Part shown: positions 62,336-64,000 of the stretch, piece by piece | Layout: each line of letters opens with the position of its first letter | How positions within the stretch are numbered: the first letter of the stretch is position 1 | Assembly (NCBI GenBank): GCA_021234155.1 | Contig: JAJEKV010000329.1 | Span: 186,001-250,000, forward strand | From: Isoetes taiwanensis | Lineage: Eukaryota; Streptophyta; Lycopodiopsida; Isoetales; Isoetaceae | Direction: 5' to 3' | Length of the DNA stretch: 64,000 nucleotides | Translations under genes and position numbers: made by a program | The notes under the pieces: model-generated | What the model was told of the DNA's origin: nothing | The model's input: only the letters and a program-made list of their open reading frames with translations | Database searches by the model: none

Positions 62336-63340
62336 GTATTTGGTTGCAATTTCATTATCCCAATTCCCGTATGGAAGCCTGAAATGTTGGACCATTTAGC
62401 ATTCTTGCAGACTTCTGTGGCATGAATGGAAGAAACAACCAGCTAAAAAGGATATCAAAAGGAAGATCTGTATCAGGCCAGAAGTATGTGGTTGTGCCGA
62501 GTATTTCGGTGTAGGGGCACTTCAATAATTTAAAGAAATACAGAGGCATTTTTATAATAATTTAAATAAAGTACAAAGGGATTATTTATAATAAATTGCA
62601 CAAAATTTTAAGGGAAAAAAGGGGGGGAAATTATAACGTGCTATTTTTTGTCGGTCGTTCATCTGATCTCTTCGCTATATGGCGAACTGTGGAGGCTATG
62701 GCGCTAGCAACCTCGGCGATCTTGGCAAACTTCCTGAAGTCTTGGGTTAATGCATAAGGTAGCAGATCATTTGCTCTGTTCCTTGTTGCATTTATTTTTG
62801 CTTCAGCCACTGATCTTTAGACTTCTGGCTTTTGCTTACAGATTTTGCTTCGTTCCTTGTTGCATTTATTTTTTGCTTCAGCTGCTGATCTTTAGACTTC
62901 TGGCTTTTGCTTACAGATTCGCGATGGAGCTTCCCTTTGACATCTTCATAGCCATAGCAACATGTGCCATCATAGCGCCAGTGTGATTATTTTGATATCT
63001 AAATTGCTGGAGTTAATACTCATAATTGGAATATTGATTTGGAAAAATGTCGGAAGAGGTCCTGGCTGGCTTTATGCATTTCGGATTTTGCCGATCAGTT
63101 GCTTGTGGTAAAGATTCTATCCTGAACTCCTGTGTTAATCTCTGAGGAAATGGTTCATAGCGTCTTAGGATTGCCATTCCAGGTTCTTCGGCAGACACAG
63201 GTGCCCCTTCTGTGTAAGGAGATAACCAGGTAACCATGATCTGTCGTTACTTCATTTTTAAGTGGATAGAATATAGTGTGTAATTTTTGGCACTCCAGCT
63301 TGCCAGGGAGCGGATCTCTACGGTTTTTTAATGTTTAATA
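62336..63340. other. no confident gene; tandem pair at 62768-62918
   Basis: Two units of GTTCCTTGTTGCATTTATTT...CTTCTGGCTTTTGCTTACAG (62771-62842 and 62851-62920). A minus frame at 63013-63237 (74 residues, MVTWLSPYTEGAPVSAEEPG, MAILRRYEPFPQRLTQEFRI) has a natural composition but no recognised family. Confidence 0.4.
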
Positions 63341-63592
63341 AGCGTGTTACAGTAGGTGATGGCGCTGTTGGTAAAACTTGCATGTTGATCTCATATGCCA
63401 GCAATACCTTTCCAATTGTAAGCTTTCAGACTTCTGCTTTGTTTCAGGCAACAAAGCTATGATCATCATGTTATAATCTGATTTCATGAAATGCTTCATC
63501 CCAGGCCTACGTACCTACTGCCTTCGATAATTTTAGTGCAAATATTGTGGTAGATGGGAACACTGTCAACCTCGGCCTTTGGGATATGGCAG
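63341..63592 (+). pseudogene. ROP (plant Rho-type) small GTPase fragment, two exons
   Basis: Exon 1 (to 63417) reads [25 protein letters not shown]: the P-loop GDGAVGKT. The intron is 63418-63504 (GTAAGC...CCAG). Exon 2 (63505-63592) reads [30 protein letters not shown], then donor GTAATC. ROPs have ...TFPTDYVPTVFDNFSANV...LGLWDTAGQ with introns at the same places, so this is a duplicated, not processed, copy. Upstream of RVTV the usual SRFIKC appears as CGGTTTTTTAAT followed by a short insertion with stops. The switch II DTAG is DMAG. No later exon (QEDYNRLRPLSYRG) follows. Normal role: polarity and signalling switch at the plasma membrane. Confidence 0.88.
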
Positions 63593-63952
63593 GTAATCTT
63601 TGCCCAACAAAAGTATGCTTTATGTACTGTACGGTGCATTCCATATGAACTTAATAGTGTTTGTTAGGTGCATAAGGATGTAGTTGTTGGGCTTTACATT
63701 GCATGGTGGGTGAAAGCATGTTGTAGTGGAACACCCTGGGTGTCCCCCCGTCCCCCCTAAAAATGTGGTGGGAGATATGAAAGTTGTGTGCGATTTTAAA
63801 TTTTTGTTTGGCGCCTAGTGCATAACTGCCCGGATTCAATCATTTCTTGAACTGCAACGACCCGACTCTTACGCCACCCGTCCCATTCCAATCTCCACCG
63901 AACCGATTTCTAAACCCACGATCCACCCGCGCCTTTCCTGAAGCACACGGCT
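63593..63952. other. no gene recognised
   Basis: Should contain the next ROP intron and exons but does not. 63735-63780 has a CCCCCCGTCCCCCC run, and 63850-63950 turns GC-rich (CCCGACTC...CCACCCG), suggesting another element begins. Confidence 0.45.
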
Positions 63953-64000
63953 ATGGCGACTAATTCGGTTGTGGATCAATCCGGTTCATACCTTCAATCA
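63953..64000 (+). CDS. possible 5' end of an ORF cut by the window edge
   Basis: ATGGCGACTAATTCGGTTGT... gives MATNSVVDQSGSYLQS and runs open off the end. The ATG has a plant-like context (GGCTATGGCG). Too short to identify. Confidence 0.25.
   Translation, partial: MATNSVVDQSGSYLQS

Overview
Eukaryotic, plant-type nuclear DNA, transposon-rich and gene-poor. Evidence for a land plant: plant-type LTR retrotransposons with a tRNA-Asp-like primer site, a Ty1/copia fragment, a pentatricopeptide repeat (PPR) remnant whose wording resembles fern PPR proteins, a plant DUF1005 remnant, and an intron-containing fragment of a plant Rho-type (ROP) GTPase. A seed-free vascular plant, perhaps a fern, fits best, but that is inference from wording I recognise, not a search. 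Almost every coding region is broken by stops or frameshifts.

Layout. 1-860: old repeat DNA with a copia fragment. About 862-9122: the most interesting object, a candidate 8.3 kb DNA transposon. It has related inverted ends and flanks that read as one interrupted repeat. On the minus strand it carries a decayed, spliceosomal-intron-containing gene for a beta-order N4/N6 DNA methyltransferase joined to a ParB-like domain. On the plus strand it carries a decayed DUF7869-type transposase-like gene. Between the genes and inside introns lie arrays of GTATTCCGGAATAC-type palindromes spaced about 40 bp. 9350-14360: GC-rich decayed LINE (coiled coil, endonuclease, reverse transcriptase, C-terminal Cys/His end). 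14381-26786: a long inverted repeat with arms of about 1.75 kb; its spacer was hit by a non-autonomous LTR retrotransposon present as LTR-internal-LTR-internal-LTR (17405-23061) with one outer 5 bp target duplication. The same spacer has a promoter-like block with a G-box, five heat-shock units and a TATA box.

27-45 kb: Helitron 3' end, foldback-type repeats, a poly(A)-tailed retroinsertion (29838-31897), a DUF1005 remnant, a Mutator-like foldback element with a GGAATCAC palindrome array (34789-37251), SINE-like repeats and LINE 3' ends with different microsatellite tails. 45-50 kb: a coiled-coil gag-like ORF, a C-terminal tyrosine recombinase remnant with duplicated noncoding ends, and a 190 bp AG microsatellite. 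50-64 kb: foldback repeats, a PPR pseudogene, several tandem duplications, a long T-rich tract with nothing recognised, and the ROP GTPase fragment near the right edge.

How parts relate: the window reads as nested mobile-element history. The possibly new system is the first one: a plant transposon lineage that pairs a DUF7869-type transposase-like protein with a bacterial-style ParB/DNA-methyltransferase protein and carries arrays of palindromic sites that one of these proteins could recognise. That functional link is inference.
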